NCBI GenBank assembly: GCA_046496745.1
Contig: JAWOGQ010000032.1
Location: forward strand, 1 to 34,651
Reading direction: 5' to 3'
DNA from: JBNJGT01 sp046496745
GTDB taxonomy: Archaea > Nanobdellota > Nanobdellia > Woesearchaeales > JACJVW01
DNA: 34,651 nt
In this document: in pieces, positions 1-7,659 of the stretch
Layout: each line of letters begins with the position of its first letter
Numbering within the stretch: position 1 is the first letter of the stretch
Notes under the pieces: model-generated
Told to the model about the DNA's origin: nothing
Databases searched by the model: none
What the model saw: only the letters and a program-made list of their open reading frames with translations
Translations under genes and position numbers: made by a program

Positions 1-143
1 AGGCGCATCACAAGGCGTGGAGGTGAGAGTTTCAAATGCATCTCTTCTTCATAATCAGAGGGGATCGCAGTATATGGTATGCCAAGCTTCTCCAGGATCT
101 CTTTTCTTCGTGGGGATGATGATGCAAGGATTATCGGGTGCAT
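1..143 (-). CDS. maf: Maf-family nucleoside triphosphate pyrophosphatase (partial, N-terminus only)
   Basis: The reverse strand from the ATG at 143 encodes about 47 residues before the window ends. The start reads MHPIILASSSPRRKEILEKL and continues into a GIPYTAIPSDYEEEM segment. This is the signature N-terminus of the Maf/YceF/YhdE family: a LASxSPRRxE loop that binds the nucleotide phosphates, followed by the SDxxE strand. Maf proteins hydrolyse non-canonical or pyrimidine NTPs to NMP plus pyrophosphate in the cytoplasm and act in nucleotide-pool sanitation. The start is supported by a TATA-like TTTTAAAA at 166-173, about 25 bases upstream, which fits a leaderless transcript. It is divergent from the amidohydrolase at 367, with mobile element copy A between them. 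The identification is firm from the motif, but the catalytic C-terminal part is outside the window. Confidence 0.9.
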   Translation of the reverse strand, partial: MHPIILASSSPRRKEILEKLGIPYTAIPSDYEEEMHLKLSPPRLVMR

Positions 144-165
144 GTTTATGAAAAGTTGGTTCTTG

Positions 166-173
166 TTTTAAAA
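166..173 (-). promoter_or_regulatory. TATA box of maf
   Basis: TTTTAAAA lies 23-30 bases upstream of the maf ATG on the minus strand, placing transcription start at or next to the start codon. Element copy A begins 16 bases further upstream, so the core promoter was left intact by the insertion. Confidence 0.5.
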
Positions 174-188
174 TCTATTGATTATAGA

Positions 189-323
189 GAGTTTTTCGAG
201 GAAATAAGCATCATCGAAGGCCAATCAGCCACCCTATATAAGGTGAAGTCCCTTACGGGGATGTCACCTTTTTTTAAAAAGGAATTCAGGCCGAAGTCGA
301 TGCCGGAATTATTCGAAAAACTC
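189..323 (-). mobile_element. MITE-like element, copy A (135 bp)
   Basis: The element starts GAGTTTTTCGA and ends TCGAAAAACTC. It is flanked by a perfect 9-bp direct repeat, GATTATAGA, at 180-188 and 324-332, which is the hallmark of a target-site duplication. Orientation is defined by copy B, and this copy is inverted relative to it. The two ends form imperfect terminal inverted repeats of about 34 bp. The middle (about 240-270) holds a second hairpin, AAGGTGA...TCACCTT with TCCC/GGGA inside, so the single strand could fold almost end to end. It encodes no protein. It is inserted in the divergent promoter region between maf and the amidohydrolase gene. Confidence 0.9.
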
Positions 324-366
324 GATTATAGAAAGATAGTTAAATCACTTGATTCCTGTCACTCCT

Positions 367-1590
367 ATGAGTTTGTCAATCAAAGATGTATTGCTTAATG
401 GAGAGACGACTAACATTCTTATTGAAGGGACAAAAATTACTCATATAGGTGAGTTCAGGGATGCAGAAGAAGTAATAGATGCGAAGGGCATGGCAGCAAT
501 CCCTCCTTTCATAAATGGTCATACTCATGCTGCAATGACCTTGTTAAGGGGATTTGCAGAGGATCTTGCGCTTGCGGACTGGCTTAAGGATCATATCTGG
601 CCATTGGAAAACCAGTTGACTGAAGAGGATGTTTATGTCGGTGCAAGGCTTGCATGCCTTGAGATGATAAAGACAGGCACCACTTTCTTTTGTGATATGT
701 ATTGGCATAGTCAGGGGACGATCAGGGCTGTGAATGAGATGGGAATAAGGGCTGCTGTTTCAGCTGTATTTATAGATTTTTTTGACAAGGATACTGCAAA
801 GGAGCAGATTGAAAAAAACAAGGAATTCCTTGTTCAGACTAATGATCGGGTAACTATCATGCTCGGGCCGCATTCGGTCTATACTGTCTCAGAGGAAAGC
901 CTCAAGTGGATTGCAGGTTTTGCAAGAGAGAAAGGGCTTCTTATCCATATCCATCTGTCAGAAACAGAAAAGGAGGTGGCAGAATGTGTTGCTGAACATG
1001 GTGTGAGACCTGTACATTACCTTGATGATATCGGTTTTCTCGGAGATAATGTCTTGCTGTCACACTGCATATGGGTTGATGATTCTGAGATTGAAATACT
1101 AAAGAAAAGGGGATGCAGCATCGTGCATAATCCTGTCTCTAACATGAAGCTTTCTTCAGGCGTACTTCCTTATGAGAAACTTAAAGGGCTTCGCATGATG
1201 CTTGGGACAGACGGGTGCGCATCAAACAATAATCTTGACATGATTGAGGAGATGAAATGCGCAGGTCTATTGCAGAAATTTGCTACAGGTAATCCTCAGT
1301 CACTTCCTGCCAGAGAGATTCTCAGGATGGCAGGGGATGGCAGTTTTTTCGGGCTGGACACAGGCCTTGAGGTTGGCTCGCTTGCAGACCTTTTACTGGT
1401 TGACCTATCGCATCATTCTCTTGTGCCAGGGCATGATCTCAAATCGAATCTTGTCTATTCAGCAAGGAGTGAATGTATCGATACCACTATCTGCAATGGA
1501 CGTGTGCTCATGCGGGGCCGTGTTGTTGAAGGAGAAAAAGAGATAGTTGATGCTGCAGAAAAGACAGCTGCAAGGCTGGTTCAGGGATAG
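367..1590 (+). CDS. mtaD: Amidohydrolase: 5-methylthioadenosine/S-adenosylhomocysteine (5'-deoxyadenosine) deaminase family
   Basis: A 407-residue metal-dependent hydrolase that most likely deaminates MTA, SAH or 5'-deoxyadenosine to the inosine derivative, in purine and SAM-by-product salvage. The order of motifs is that of the MtaD/DadD family. NGHTHAAM (metal ligands H52 and H54) is followed by a TLLRGFAEDLALADWL segment. Next come HIHLSE (H194, H196 and E199), LLSHC (H233), an NPVSNMKLSSG loop, and LGTDGCASNNN with the catalytic D282. Length is typical. The ATG at 367 is preferred over an upstream in-frame TTG at 349, because MSLSIKDVLLNG is the usual family N-terminus and a TATA-like AGTTAAAT at 338-345 fits a leaderless start. 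Element copy A lies immediately upstream. The exact substrate within the family cannot be told from sequence; an N-terminal ammeline or chlorohydrolase annotation would be the same superfamily. Confidence 0.9.
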   Translation: MSLSIKDVLLNGETTNILIEGTKITHIGEFRDAEEVIDAKGMAAIPPFINGHTHAAMTLLRGFAEDLALADWLKDHIWPLENQLTEEDVYVGARLACLEMIKTGTTFFCDMYWHSQGTIRAVNEMGIRAAVSAVFIDFFDKDTAKEQIEKNKEFLVQTNDRVTIMLGPHSVYTVSEESLKWIAGFAREKGLLIHIHLSETEKEVAECVAEHGVRPVHYLDDIGFLGDNVLLSHCIWVDDSEIEILKKRGCSIVHNPVSNMKLSSGVLPYEKLKGLRMMLGTDGCASNNNLDMIEEMKCAGLLQKFATGNPQSLPAREILRMAGDGSFFGLDTGLEVGSLADLLLVDLSHHSLVPGHDLKSNLVYSARSECIDTTICNGRVLMRGRVVEGEKEIVDAAEKTAARLVQG

Positions 1591-1595
1591 GATAC

Positions 1596-1604
1596 TTTTA
1601 TAAA
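1596..1604 (+). promoter_or_regulatory. TATA box of the prf1 operon
   Basis: TTTTATAAA lies 23-31 bases upstream of the prf1 ATG in the 36-base gap after the amidohydrolase. It implies a leaderless transcript that includes the overlapping SprT-like gene. Confidence 0.65.
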
Positions 1605-1626
1605 CAATACCTTTTTCTCTAATATC

Positions 1627-2727
1627 ATGTCTCTTACTTCAAAAGAACAAAGGGAGCTGAAGAAATTCGTGCAGGAACTGGAGAATTTCAAAGGCAGAAA
1701 CACTGAGCTTGTGACAGTCTATATTCCATCAGGTTATGATATAAATAAGATCCTTACACATCTTTCACAGGAGCAGGGGACTGCTACAAACATAAAATCC
1801 ACTGCTACACGTAAGAATGTGATCGATGCACTGGAAAGAATGATACAGCATCTGAAGCTTTTCAAGCAGACACCTCCGAATGGCTTAGCATGTTTTTCAG
1901 GGAATGTTGCTGAAAGGGAAGGACAGTCAGATGTCAAGGTGTGGTCTATTGAGCCTCCTGTGGCTCTGAACACAAGGATATATCGTTGTGATAAGCAGTT
2001 CCTTCTTGATATCCTGCGTGAGATGCTTGATGTCAAGGAGATGTACGGCCTGGTTGTGATGGATCGGCGTGATGCTGATGTTGCTTATCTCAAGGGAAAA
2101 AGCATAGTGGAAGTATCAAATGCAAGTTCCAATGTCCCCGGAAAGACAAAGGCAGGTGGACAGTCTGCTGCGCGTTACGGAAGGATAAGGGAGGATGCTG
2201 CAAAGGAATTCTACAAGAAGGTTTCAGAGCTGATGAAGGATGCTTTCCTTGGGAATGATGATGTGAAGGGAATAATCGTAGGAGGACCTGGGCCTACTAA
2301 GTATGAGCTTGTTGAAAGCGGTTTTATCACAGGAAATGTGAAAGATAAGATCATCGCTATAAAGGATTTATCATATACTGGACCTTTCGGATTGCAGGAA
2401 CTTGTCGAGAGAAGTGATGATGTTCTTGCAAACGAGGAGATAATACAAGAGAAAAAATTGATGGCCCGTTTTTTTGAGCTTTTGAACAAGCAGCCAGGAT
2501 TGGTATCCTATGGTTATGAGCAATGCAAGAAACTTCTTACTATGGGTGCTGTTGATAAGCTTCTTGTATCTGATGTTGTTGATGATTCGACATATGATGA
2601 GCTGGCGACACTTGCTGAACAACTTGGTTCGGAAGTCATAATTGTATCTACAGAGACAAGGGAGGGTGTCCAGTTACGTGATATCGGCAAGATCGCTGCG
2701 ATCCTGCGGTATGAGGCTGATCTGTGA
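1627..2727 (+). CDS. prf1: Peptide chain release factor aRF1 (short form)
   Basis: A 366-residue class I release factor that reads all three stop codons in the ribosomal A site and triggers peptidyl-tRNA hydrolysis. Domain 1 carries the codon-recognition motif NIKS at residues 55-58 (TNIKSTATRKNV). Domain 2 carries the catalytic GGQ at 177-179 (KAGGQSAARYGR). Domain 3 follows (SYGYEQCKKLLTMGAVDKLL) and ends in AAILRY. Usual archaeal aRF1 proteins are about 410-420 residues. Here domain 3 runs from DKLLVSDVVDDSTYDE straight into LATLAEQLGSEV, so the zinc-binding minidomain normally inserted at this point appears to be missing. The ATG follows a TATA box by about 25 bases. The stop codon overlaps the start of the next gene (TGATG), indicating a two-gene operon. 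Confidence 0.96.
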   Translation: MSLTSKEQRELKKFVQELENFKGRNTELVTVYIPSGYDINKILTHLSQEQGTATNIKSTATRKNVIDALERMIQHLKLFKQTPPNGLACFSGNVAEREGQSDVKVWSIEPPVALNTRIYRCDKQFLLDILREMLDVKEMYGLVVMDRRDADVAYLKGKSIVEVSNASSNVPGKTKAGGQSAARYGRIREDAAKEFYKKVSELMKDAFLGNDDVKGIIVGGPGPTKYELVESGFITGNVKDKIIAIKDLSYTGPFGLQELVERSDDVLANEEIIQEKKLMARFFELLNKQPGLVSYGYEQCKKLLTMGAVDKLLVSDVVDDSTYDELATLAEQLGSEVIIVSTETREGVQLRDIGKIAAILRYEADL

Positions 2728-3356
2728 TGCCTGAGGATGCTTATGTATGCTTATTCGGGAGTGAACCGCCATATACCTTTGAGGTGACTTATTCTAATCG
2801 GTTCAAGCCTTTCAATGCAAGGGTCGAGAAAAGAGCAAAACATATCTGTTTTAAGCTGAGCAGGAAATGGGATGGTATAGACCCAGACATAAAGAAAGGG
2901 CTTTACCAGGAGTTGCTGGCAAAACTGTTTAGTGTGGCTGATGATACAAGATACATGGAGCTTTACCGTATATTCGTCCATAACATGCATATCGCTGCCG
3001 ATCGGATCGAAAGCGATCCTTACCTTGTAGAATCCTTCAACAGGGTCAATGAGCGCTATTTCTCTTTTGATATCGAAATGCCTAATCTCTTGTTTGGGAA
3101 GAAAACCAAACGCACATTGGGTTCATACAATTTCCATGCAGATACTCTCACTATAAGCAGTGTGCTTAAGGATGGACCTCAGGAGTTTGTGGATTATGTC
3201 ATGTATCATGAGCTTCTCCATAAATGGCTTAAGTTTGATTACACAAAAAGGAAGGCCAGGCACCATACCTCTGAGTTCAAGAGACTGGAACAACAGTTTG
3301 AGGATTATGAGGGTGTGGAGAAACGCCTGAAAAGATTTCTTAACGGGAGATCCTGA
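2727..3356 (+). CDS. SprT-like zinc metalloprotein (HELLH)
   Basis: A 209-residue cytoplasmic protein with the zinc-protease motif HELLH around residues 161-165, in the context MYHELLHKWLKF. A conserved ARHHTSEFKRLE follows about 18 residues later and would supply the third zinc ligand. This arrangement resembles SprT/YgjP-type (Wss1-like) metallopeptidases. The N-terminal 120 residues (positively charged, helical) are not recognised. The start is either GTG at 2724 or ATG at 2727. Both overlap the aRF1 stop, so translation is probably coupled to aRF1. The 3' end overlaps the convergent surface-protein gene by 17 bases. Peptidase activity is inferred from the motif only; the substrate is unknown. 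Confidence 0.75.
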   Translation: MPEDAYVCLFGSEPPYTFEVTYSNRFKPFNARVEKRAKHICFKLSRKWDGIDPDIKKGLYQELLAKLFSVADDTRYMELYRIFVHNMHIAADRIESDPYLVESFNRVNERYFSFDIEMPNLLFGKKTKRTLGSYNFHADTLTISSVLKDGPQEFVDYVMYHELLHKWLKFDYTKRKARHHTSEFKRLEQQFEDYEGVEKRLKRFLNGRS

Positions 3357-6300
3357 TCATCCTGAAATTTGCGTTCTTCCATGCTGTGTAGAATAATATC
3401 TTCTTTACTCTCCTGTTCTTGATGTTGTTGAGGTAGTCGTGATAGATTATGTCCCTGTCGTTGTATCCTGTTATTATAACGTTGTTCCTTACATACCTGT
3501 TCTCCTGTTGAGGGTCCTGTGCAAGGATCTGTGCTATTATGACTCCTTTTTTCATCTCTTTTTTCAGCTGTTCTATTGTCATCTCTCTTTTCTTGTATCT
3601 GGCGCCTCTCTTGATTGTCTTTTTCAACAGGTCAAGGTCGTGATGATTCTTGCTGTACTTGACATTGTCTGAGATCTCAACAGTATTGTTGAGATTTGTG
3701 CTTGCGTATGCCATGCGGATAAGGCTGTTGTTTTTTGTGGCAGGTATATCTCTTACTTTCTCCAGGAGAATCTTTTTCTTGAGCCACTTATGGACGTGCA
3801 TGTGCGCGGAAAGAAGGGTCAAGAGCAGGCTTTTCTCGTATGTTATGTTTGTTATCTTTATGAACGGGACTTTAAGGTGCTTGCTTTTTATCTTTTTCAG
3901 GAAAGGGTTTATCGCTTTGTTCAGACTATTGGAAAAAGAACTGATCTTCTCTTTTCCAGTCTGGATGCGTTCTTTGATGGTGTCTCCAAGATAGTATATG
4001 AACTCGTTTTGTCTTGCCCTTCTTTTTATGTCATCCAATAGAAGGTACCAGTACGTGAGTGCCTTGTCAACAATGTTCACATATGCGCTCTGGTTTATTG
4101 TTCCTGCTTTTATCCTTCTTACTTCATATGCGTAGCCGTAGTGGCCTCCGAAAACACCTATTATCGCAACCAGTATTATCATGATGAGGAAAGGCCATAA
4201 CCTGAATTCACTCTCTCTCTTGATCTCACCAGGTTTCTCGATACTTGTATCCACGGGTTCATCCTCTCTTCTTATTATGTTGGTGTCATCTGAACTTTCT
4301 TCTTCTTCCTCGGATATGCAGTCCTTGGTGTGAAACTCTTCTGTTGTGCCTCCCTGGAGGCTTAACCTGTATTGGCCTTTCTCCTTTGGTGTGAAGGTAA
4401 CCAGGCCTTCACTGTCAGTCATAAGAGACATCACTTCTTCATAGGTGTTATTGATTACCCTCTCTACTGTGATATCCTCCTCTTCCAAGGCGCCGCAAGC
4501 CTCCATCCCGTCGATGATAAGGCCCTGGGTCTCGCATGTAGCCCTTGGGACAAGCTTTACTGCCTTTATTGTCATGCTGTCTTCAAGGCAATTCCTGGGA
4601 TAGATTATGATTGCTGATGATTCGCTGTCATCGCAGATTCCGCAATCCGTTCTGCAGGTTTCACAGCTTTCAATATCATTGCATACATCATCTCCGCAAT
4701 AGTTTACATGTATAGTTATCTCCATCCAGTTGCTTAATCCGTACTCGTCTGTGATGGTTATGTTGATCCTGTGTGTCCCACGCTGGTCTGCTGAGGGATA
4801 GCTTCGTATGATCCCGTTATTGCTTATCTGGAATGCTGAAGAGTTTGTCCTGAAACTGATCTGGTCTCCGTCATAATCTGTGGCGTTTATGGTGAGGTTG
4901 AACTGCTCGTAATTATAGGCTTCATATTCTGTCTTATCCACATTGAAGAACGGAGGGTCGTTCACATCGATGATGTTGAAGGTCACGGTCTGGGTTACGT
5001 TATGCACCTGGTCTGATACTGTGAAAATCACGGGGACCTCTCCGCTCACAGTGGGTCCAGGGGTCCAGGAGACTGTCGCAAGAGTATTGTTGATCTTTGT
5101 TATCGAGATATTGTTGTTATCGCTTGTAAAGCTAAGCTGGTCATTGTCCACATCTGATGCTGTTATGTTGAAACGTACTTCTTCTCTTTGTTCAAGAGTC
5201 ATATCCGGGATAGGGTCGAATTCAGGAGGTGTCACTGTGAATGTGATTGTCTCTGAGAATTCCCTGACTTGTTGCCAGCCATGAATGTCCTCTGCATTGA
5301 TGCTGAAATTGACTGTCTGGTTAGCATGGTCTCCCCAGGAACCTGTTATGTTGAATGTGAATTCCTGTCCACCTTGCAGGTCTCCTGTTCCAGGGGTCAT
5401 TTCTACAGGCCCTTCCCATCCTGTGTCCCAGAGGTTGTATCTTATTGTTGGTGCATCGTCTTGTAGAGGGGATGTGTCCTGGAGTGTTACAGTTATCTGC
5501 ATGTCGCCAGTAGAGTAGAGGTTCAGGTTTGTCCATGAGGTTGATACGAAGCTTGGAGGAAGGGTATCTATTATTATCCAGTCAGAGCTTGCATTGCCTA
5601 TGTTTCCTGCTGAATCCTCTCCCCATACATAAACAGACACGTTTCCCTGGGTGAAGACACTCATCTGGGTTTCTGTCCCTGTTTCGACAAACCCCTGGGT
5701 TGTCATCTGGTTGTTTGATGTGTTATAGTAATAACGGGATATGTTTGAGATGTCATTGAAGCCTGACCATGATATGTCAAGGAGTGTTGATGTTGCATAC
5801 GTTGAACCATTCTCGATAGAGACGCTTGCGCTCTGAGGCGAGGGAGGGGTGGTATCATAATAAAGCACATGTGGTGTATCTTCGCTTAGCACCCCGTTCA
5901 TGGTGTTGTTGCACTGGAAATAGAATGTGTTCTCACCTTCCTGGTAGAAGGGGATGTCTGCAGAATGGGTCTGTGTACCTGTGGTGTCCATGCTGTTCTT
6001 TGCATCAAAAGGTGTGTTGTTTGCTGTAGCATACCTGCATTCTGCCGGAAGGGTGGTTTCAAAGCTGATTGTCTGGTCGGTATTGAACCATCCGGTAGGT
6101 GTTATGTTCTGTATCGATACCGACCCCTCGTTGACCCTGAAGGTACGGGTCTCTGATTCTGTGACAAGTGTGGGTGTTAAAAAAGGATCATGTATCTGGA
6201 CCTTCCAGTAATACGTGTCATCAGTAAGGGCCTGGGCGCTTGTCAGGGTGTGGTTCTCCTCTGAATTGGTTATGTTTATCTCCGGGCTTGAGAAATCCGG

Positions 6301-6816
6301 GTCATTGTCTATTATAAGCCTGTGGATGGCAGTACTTCCCTGGTCATAGGAAAAATCCCATATGAACTGGGTCATGTTTGGCTGGATGCTGTCGTTTCCC
6401 GGTGAATGCAAGCGGATGACATATTCCATATCCAAAGCGATGGGTGCGTCGAAAGCTGAAGGTGTAGGTGAAGGGGGTGGATGTATTGTCACGTTTTCAG
6501 GCAAAGCCTGGGTCGTAACAGGGGGATTTGCCCATGCGCGGGAACGGATGATATAATCTGCGTCATCAGGCACAGTCTGGCTGAATGTAATTATTGTCAT
6601 GCCCCATGTTGCATTTATGACTGTTGAGTTCTGGGTCCTGCTCTCGATAAGGGTACCGTTTGGATAGAACAGTTCAGCCTGTACCTCTGCATCCCCTCCT
6701 CCATGGCCTGTGGTGTTGACCATCGCGTTTATTGTTGCAGGAGCTCCAGCTGCAGCTAGGGAGAAGATGCTTAACATGAGCATCAGTACAAGTCCTTTTA
6801 TTGCAGGGTGTCCCAT
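3340..6816 (-). CDS. Large membrane-anchored surface protein with Ig/cadherin-like repeats and a cytoplasmic pseudo-peptidase-like tail
   Basis: A 1158-residue protein. An N-terminal signal peptide (hydrophobic LVLMLMLSIFSLAAAGA, residues about 9-25) leads into a long extracellular region rich in N-x-S/T sequons. Beta-sandwich modules include two cadherin/He_PIG-like domains, recognisable by ITASDVDNDQLSF and INATDYDGDQISF. A short Cys-rich CGDDVC...CRTDCGIC motif sits at about residues 705-727. An acidic linker precedes one transmembrane helix at about 873-893 (FLIMIILVAIIGVFGG). The roughly 265-residue tail is strongly basic and should be cytoplasmic. Its last 90 residues (EQLKKEMKKGVIIAQIL, NVIITGYNDRDIIYHDY, FYTAWKNANFRMIRI) match the layout of C39-like papain-fold domains but lack the catalytic Cys and His. 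The start at 6816 lies inside the upstream winged-helix gene (19-base overlap), so translation is coupled. Role unknown; adhesion or sensing is inference. Confidence 0.85.
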   Translation of the reverse strand: MGHPAIKGLVLMLMLSIFSLAAAGAPATINAMVNTTGHGGGDAEVQAELFYPNGTLIESRTQNSTVINATWGMTIITFSQTVPDDADYIIRSRAWANPPVTTQALPENVTIHPPPSPTPSAFDAPIALDMEYVIRLHSPGNDSIQPNMTQFIWDFSYDQGSTAIHRLIIDNDPDFSSPEINITNSEENHTLTSAQALTDDTYYWKVQIHDPFLTPTLVTESETRTFRVNEGSVSIQNITPTGWFNTDQTISFETTLPAECRYATANNTPFDAKNSMDTTGTQTHSADIPFYQEGENTFYFQCNNTMNGVLSEDTPHVLYYDTTPPSPQSASVSIENGSTYATSTLLDISWSGFNDISNISRYYYNTSNNQMTTQGFVETGTETQMSVFTQGNVSVYVWGEDSAGNIGNASSDWIIIDTLPPSFVSTSWTNLNLYSTGDMQITVTLQDTSPLQDDAPTIRYNLWDTGWEGPVEMTPGTGDLQGGQEFTFNITGSWGDHANQTVNFSINAEDIHGWQQVREFSETITFTVTPPEFDPIPDMTLEQREEVRFNITASDVDNDQLSFTSDNNNISITKINNTLATVSWTPGPTVSGEVPVIFTVSDQVHNVTQTVTFNIIDVNDPPFFNVDKTEYEAYNYEQFNLTINATDYDGDQISFRTNSSAFQISNNGIIRSYPSADQRGTHRINITITDEYGLSNWMEITIHVNYCGDDVCNDIESCETCRTDCGICDDSESSAIIIYPRNCLEDSMTIKAVKLVPRATCETQGLIIDGMEACGALEEEDITVERVINNTYEEVMSLMTDSEGLVTFTPKEKGQYRLSLQGGTTEEFHTKDCISEEEEESSDDTNIIRREDEPVDTSIEKPGEIKRESEFRLWPFLIMIILVAIIGVFGGHYGYAYEVRRIKAGTINQSAYVNIVDKALTYWYLLLDDIKRRARQNEFIYYLGDTIKERIQTGKEKISSFSNSLNKAINPFLKKIKSKHLKVPFIKITNITYEKSLLLTLLSAHMHVHKWLKKKILLEKVRDIPATKNNSLIRMAYASTNLNNTVEISDNVKYSKNHHDLDLLKKTIKRGARYKKREMTIEQLKKEMKKGVIIAQILAQDPQQENRYVRNNVIITGYNDRDIIYHDYLNNIKNRRVKKILFYTAWKNANFRMIRISR

Positions 6817-7361
6817 AGTCTTAGGCTGAGTTCTTTTGTAAGCTTGTTCTCTTCCACAGCATGGAGGTCTATAATTGTCTGTATAGGTGAGGTGATATTT
6901 TTGGTTATGATGATGCTTTTTGGTTCCTTGTGAAGGATGATTTTTGTCTGGCCAGGGTCAAGACGGTTCAGGGTTGTTATGATGTTGGGGTTTGCGTAGG
7001 CGTGAAGCTCGTCAGCAATCTCGAATCCCTGGATCTCTTCCAGGGCGCTGTGCAGGCAGAGGGTAGCTTCTTTTTTCAGGATCTTTCTGGCTTCTTCCTT
7101 TGTGCAGTTGATCTCGATTGTACGGTCTTCTTCAATTACATGCTGGTCAGCAATGTGCCTTATGAGTTTGTTTGGGGCGATGAGAAGGTATCGGCCTGTC
7201 TCTCTTTTTGCAATGCCTTTTTGGATGAGCCATTTTGTTATGGTATTGACCCTTCCAATCGATACCTTGCTTTTTTCTGATATAGTGCTCTGGGTGAAAG
7301 AAGGGGTCTGTAAAATAGCATCAAGGATCATCAAGGTCTTTTTGCTGGTGAGTCTTTTCAT
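6798..7361 (-). CDS. Winged-helix DNA-binding protein (possibly AbiEi-like)
   Basis: A 187-residue protein. The N-terminus (residues about 8-60: LMILDAILQTPSFTQSTISE, then a recognition helix SIGRVNTITKWLIQKGIA and a wing KRETGRYLLIAP) is a winged helix-turn-helix. The C-terminal half ends SPIQTIIDLHAVEENKLTKELSLRLWDTL. That pattern recalls the C-terminal domain of AbiEi-type antitoxins and related archaeal regulators, but no AbiEii-like toxin gene is adjacent. It overlaps the downstream 1158-residue surface-protein gene by 19 bases and likely regulates that operon or its own promoter. A TATA-like CTATAAAAAA at 7381-7390 fits a leaderless start at 7361. Function as a regulator is inferred from the fold only. 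Confidence 0.7.
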   Translation of the reverse strand: MKRLTSKKTLMILDAILQTPSFTQSTISEKSKVSIGRVNTITKWLIQKGIAKRETGRYLLIAPNKLIRHIADQHVIEEDRTIEINCTKEEARKILKKEATLCLHSALEEIQGFEIADELHAYANPNIITTLNRLDPGQTKIILHKEPKSIIITKNITSPIQTIIDLHAVEENKLTKELSLRLWDTLQ

Positions 7362-7516
7362 TTATTCATGAAATTTTCACTTTTTTATAGTTTTTTTAGT
7401 TTTTCCTAAGTTATTTGTTTTTATAATATTAATTTAGTTTTTTGTTTATTTACCTGGATTATACTGCTTTTTTCTTTTTTATTGAAAAGAGAATTTAAAA
7501 TTCTTTCGTTTTCTTG
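7362..7516. other. AT-rich intergenic spacer with minus-strand promoter
   Basis: This very T-rich stretch separates the two winged-helix genes. CTATAAAAAA (minus strand, 7381-7390) is the probable TATA box of the downstream gene. The oligo-T tracts on the plus strand correspond to oligo-A on the transcribed strand, so I do not call a terminator here. No coding potential was seen. Confidence 0.5.
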
Positions 7517-7659
7517 GAGTTTTTCGAATAATTCCGGCATCGACTTCGGCCTGATTTCTTTTTTAAAAAGAGGTGACATCCCCGTAAGGGACTTCCCCCT
7601 TTCACCTTATATAGAGATACTAATCGGCCTTCGATGATGCTTATTTTTTCGAAAAACTC
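7517..7659 (+). mobile_element. MITE-like element, copy B (143 bp)
   Basis: Same family as copies A and C: GAGTTTTTCGA at the left end and TCGAAAAACTC at the right end. It is flanked by a perfect 9-bp target-site duplication, GTTTTCTTG, at 7508-7516 and 7660-7668. The left end (to about 7551) and the complement of the right end (from about 7625) form an imperfect inverted repeat with shared GCATC..TCGA..GGCC blocks. The centre has AGGTGACATCCCC and GGGACTTCCCCCTTTCACCT, an inner hairpin. Copy B differs from A and C in the 7604-7626 part and is about 8 bp longer. Its right end enters the 3' end of the minus-strand regulator gene and supplies that gene's stop codon at 7641-7643. Confidence 0.92.

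Noticed and set aside
349..366. TTG start extending the amidohydrolase by six residues
   Set aside because: The extra residues are not family-like, and the ATG at 367 has a suitably placed TATA-like box.
138..398. An 86-codon open frame on the plus strand
   Set aside because: It runs through the whole of element copy A and into the start of the amidohydrolase gene in another frame. It has no family resemblance and no promoter or SD of its own.
7517..7659. Copy B as a simple intrinsic terminator hairpin
   Set aside because: It could act as one, but its ends, the 9-bp duplications and the two other copies show it is primarily a mobile element.
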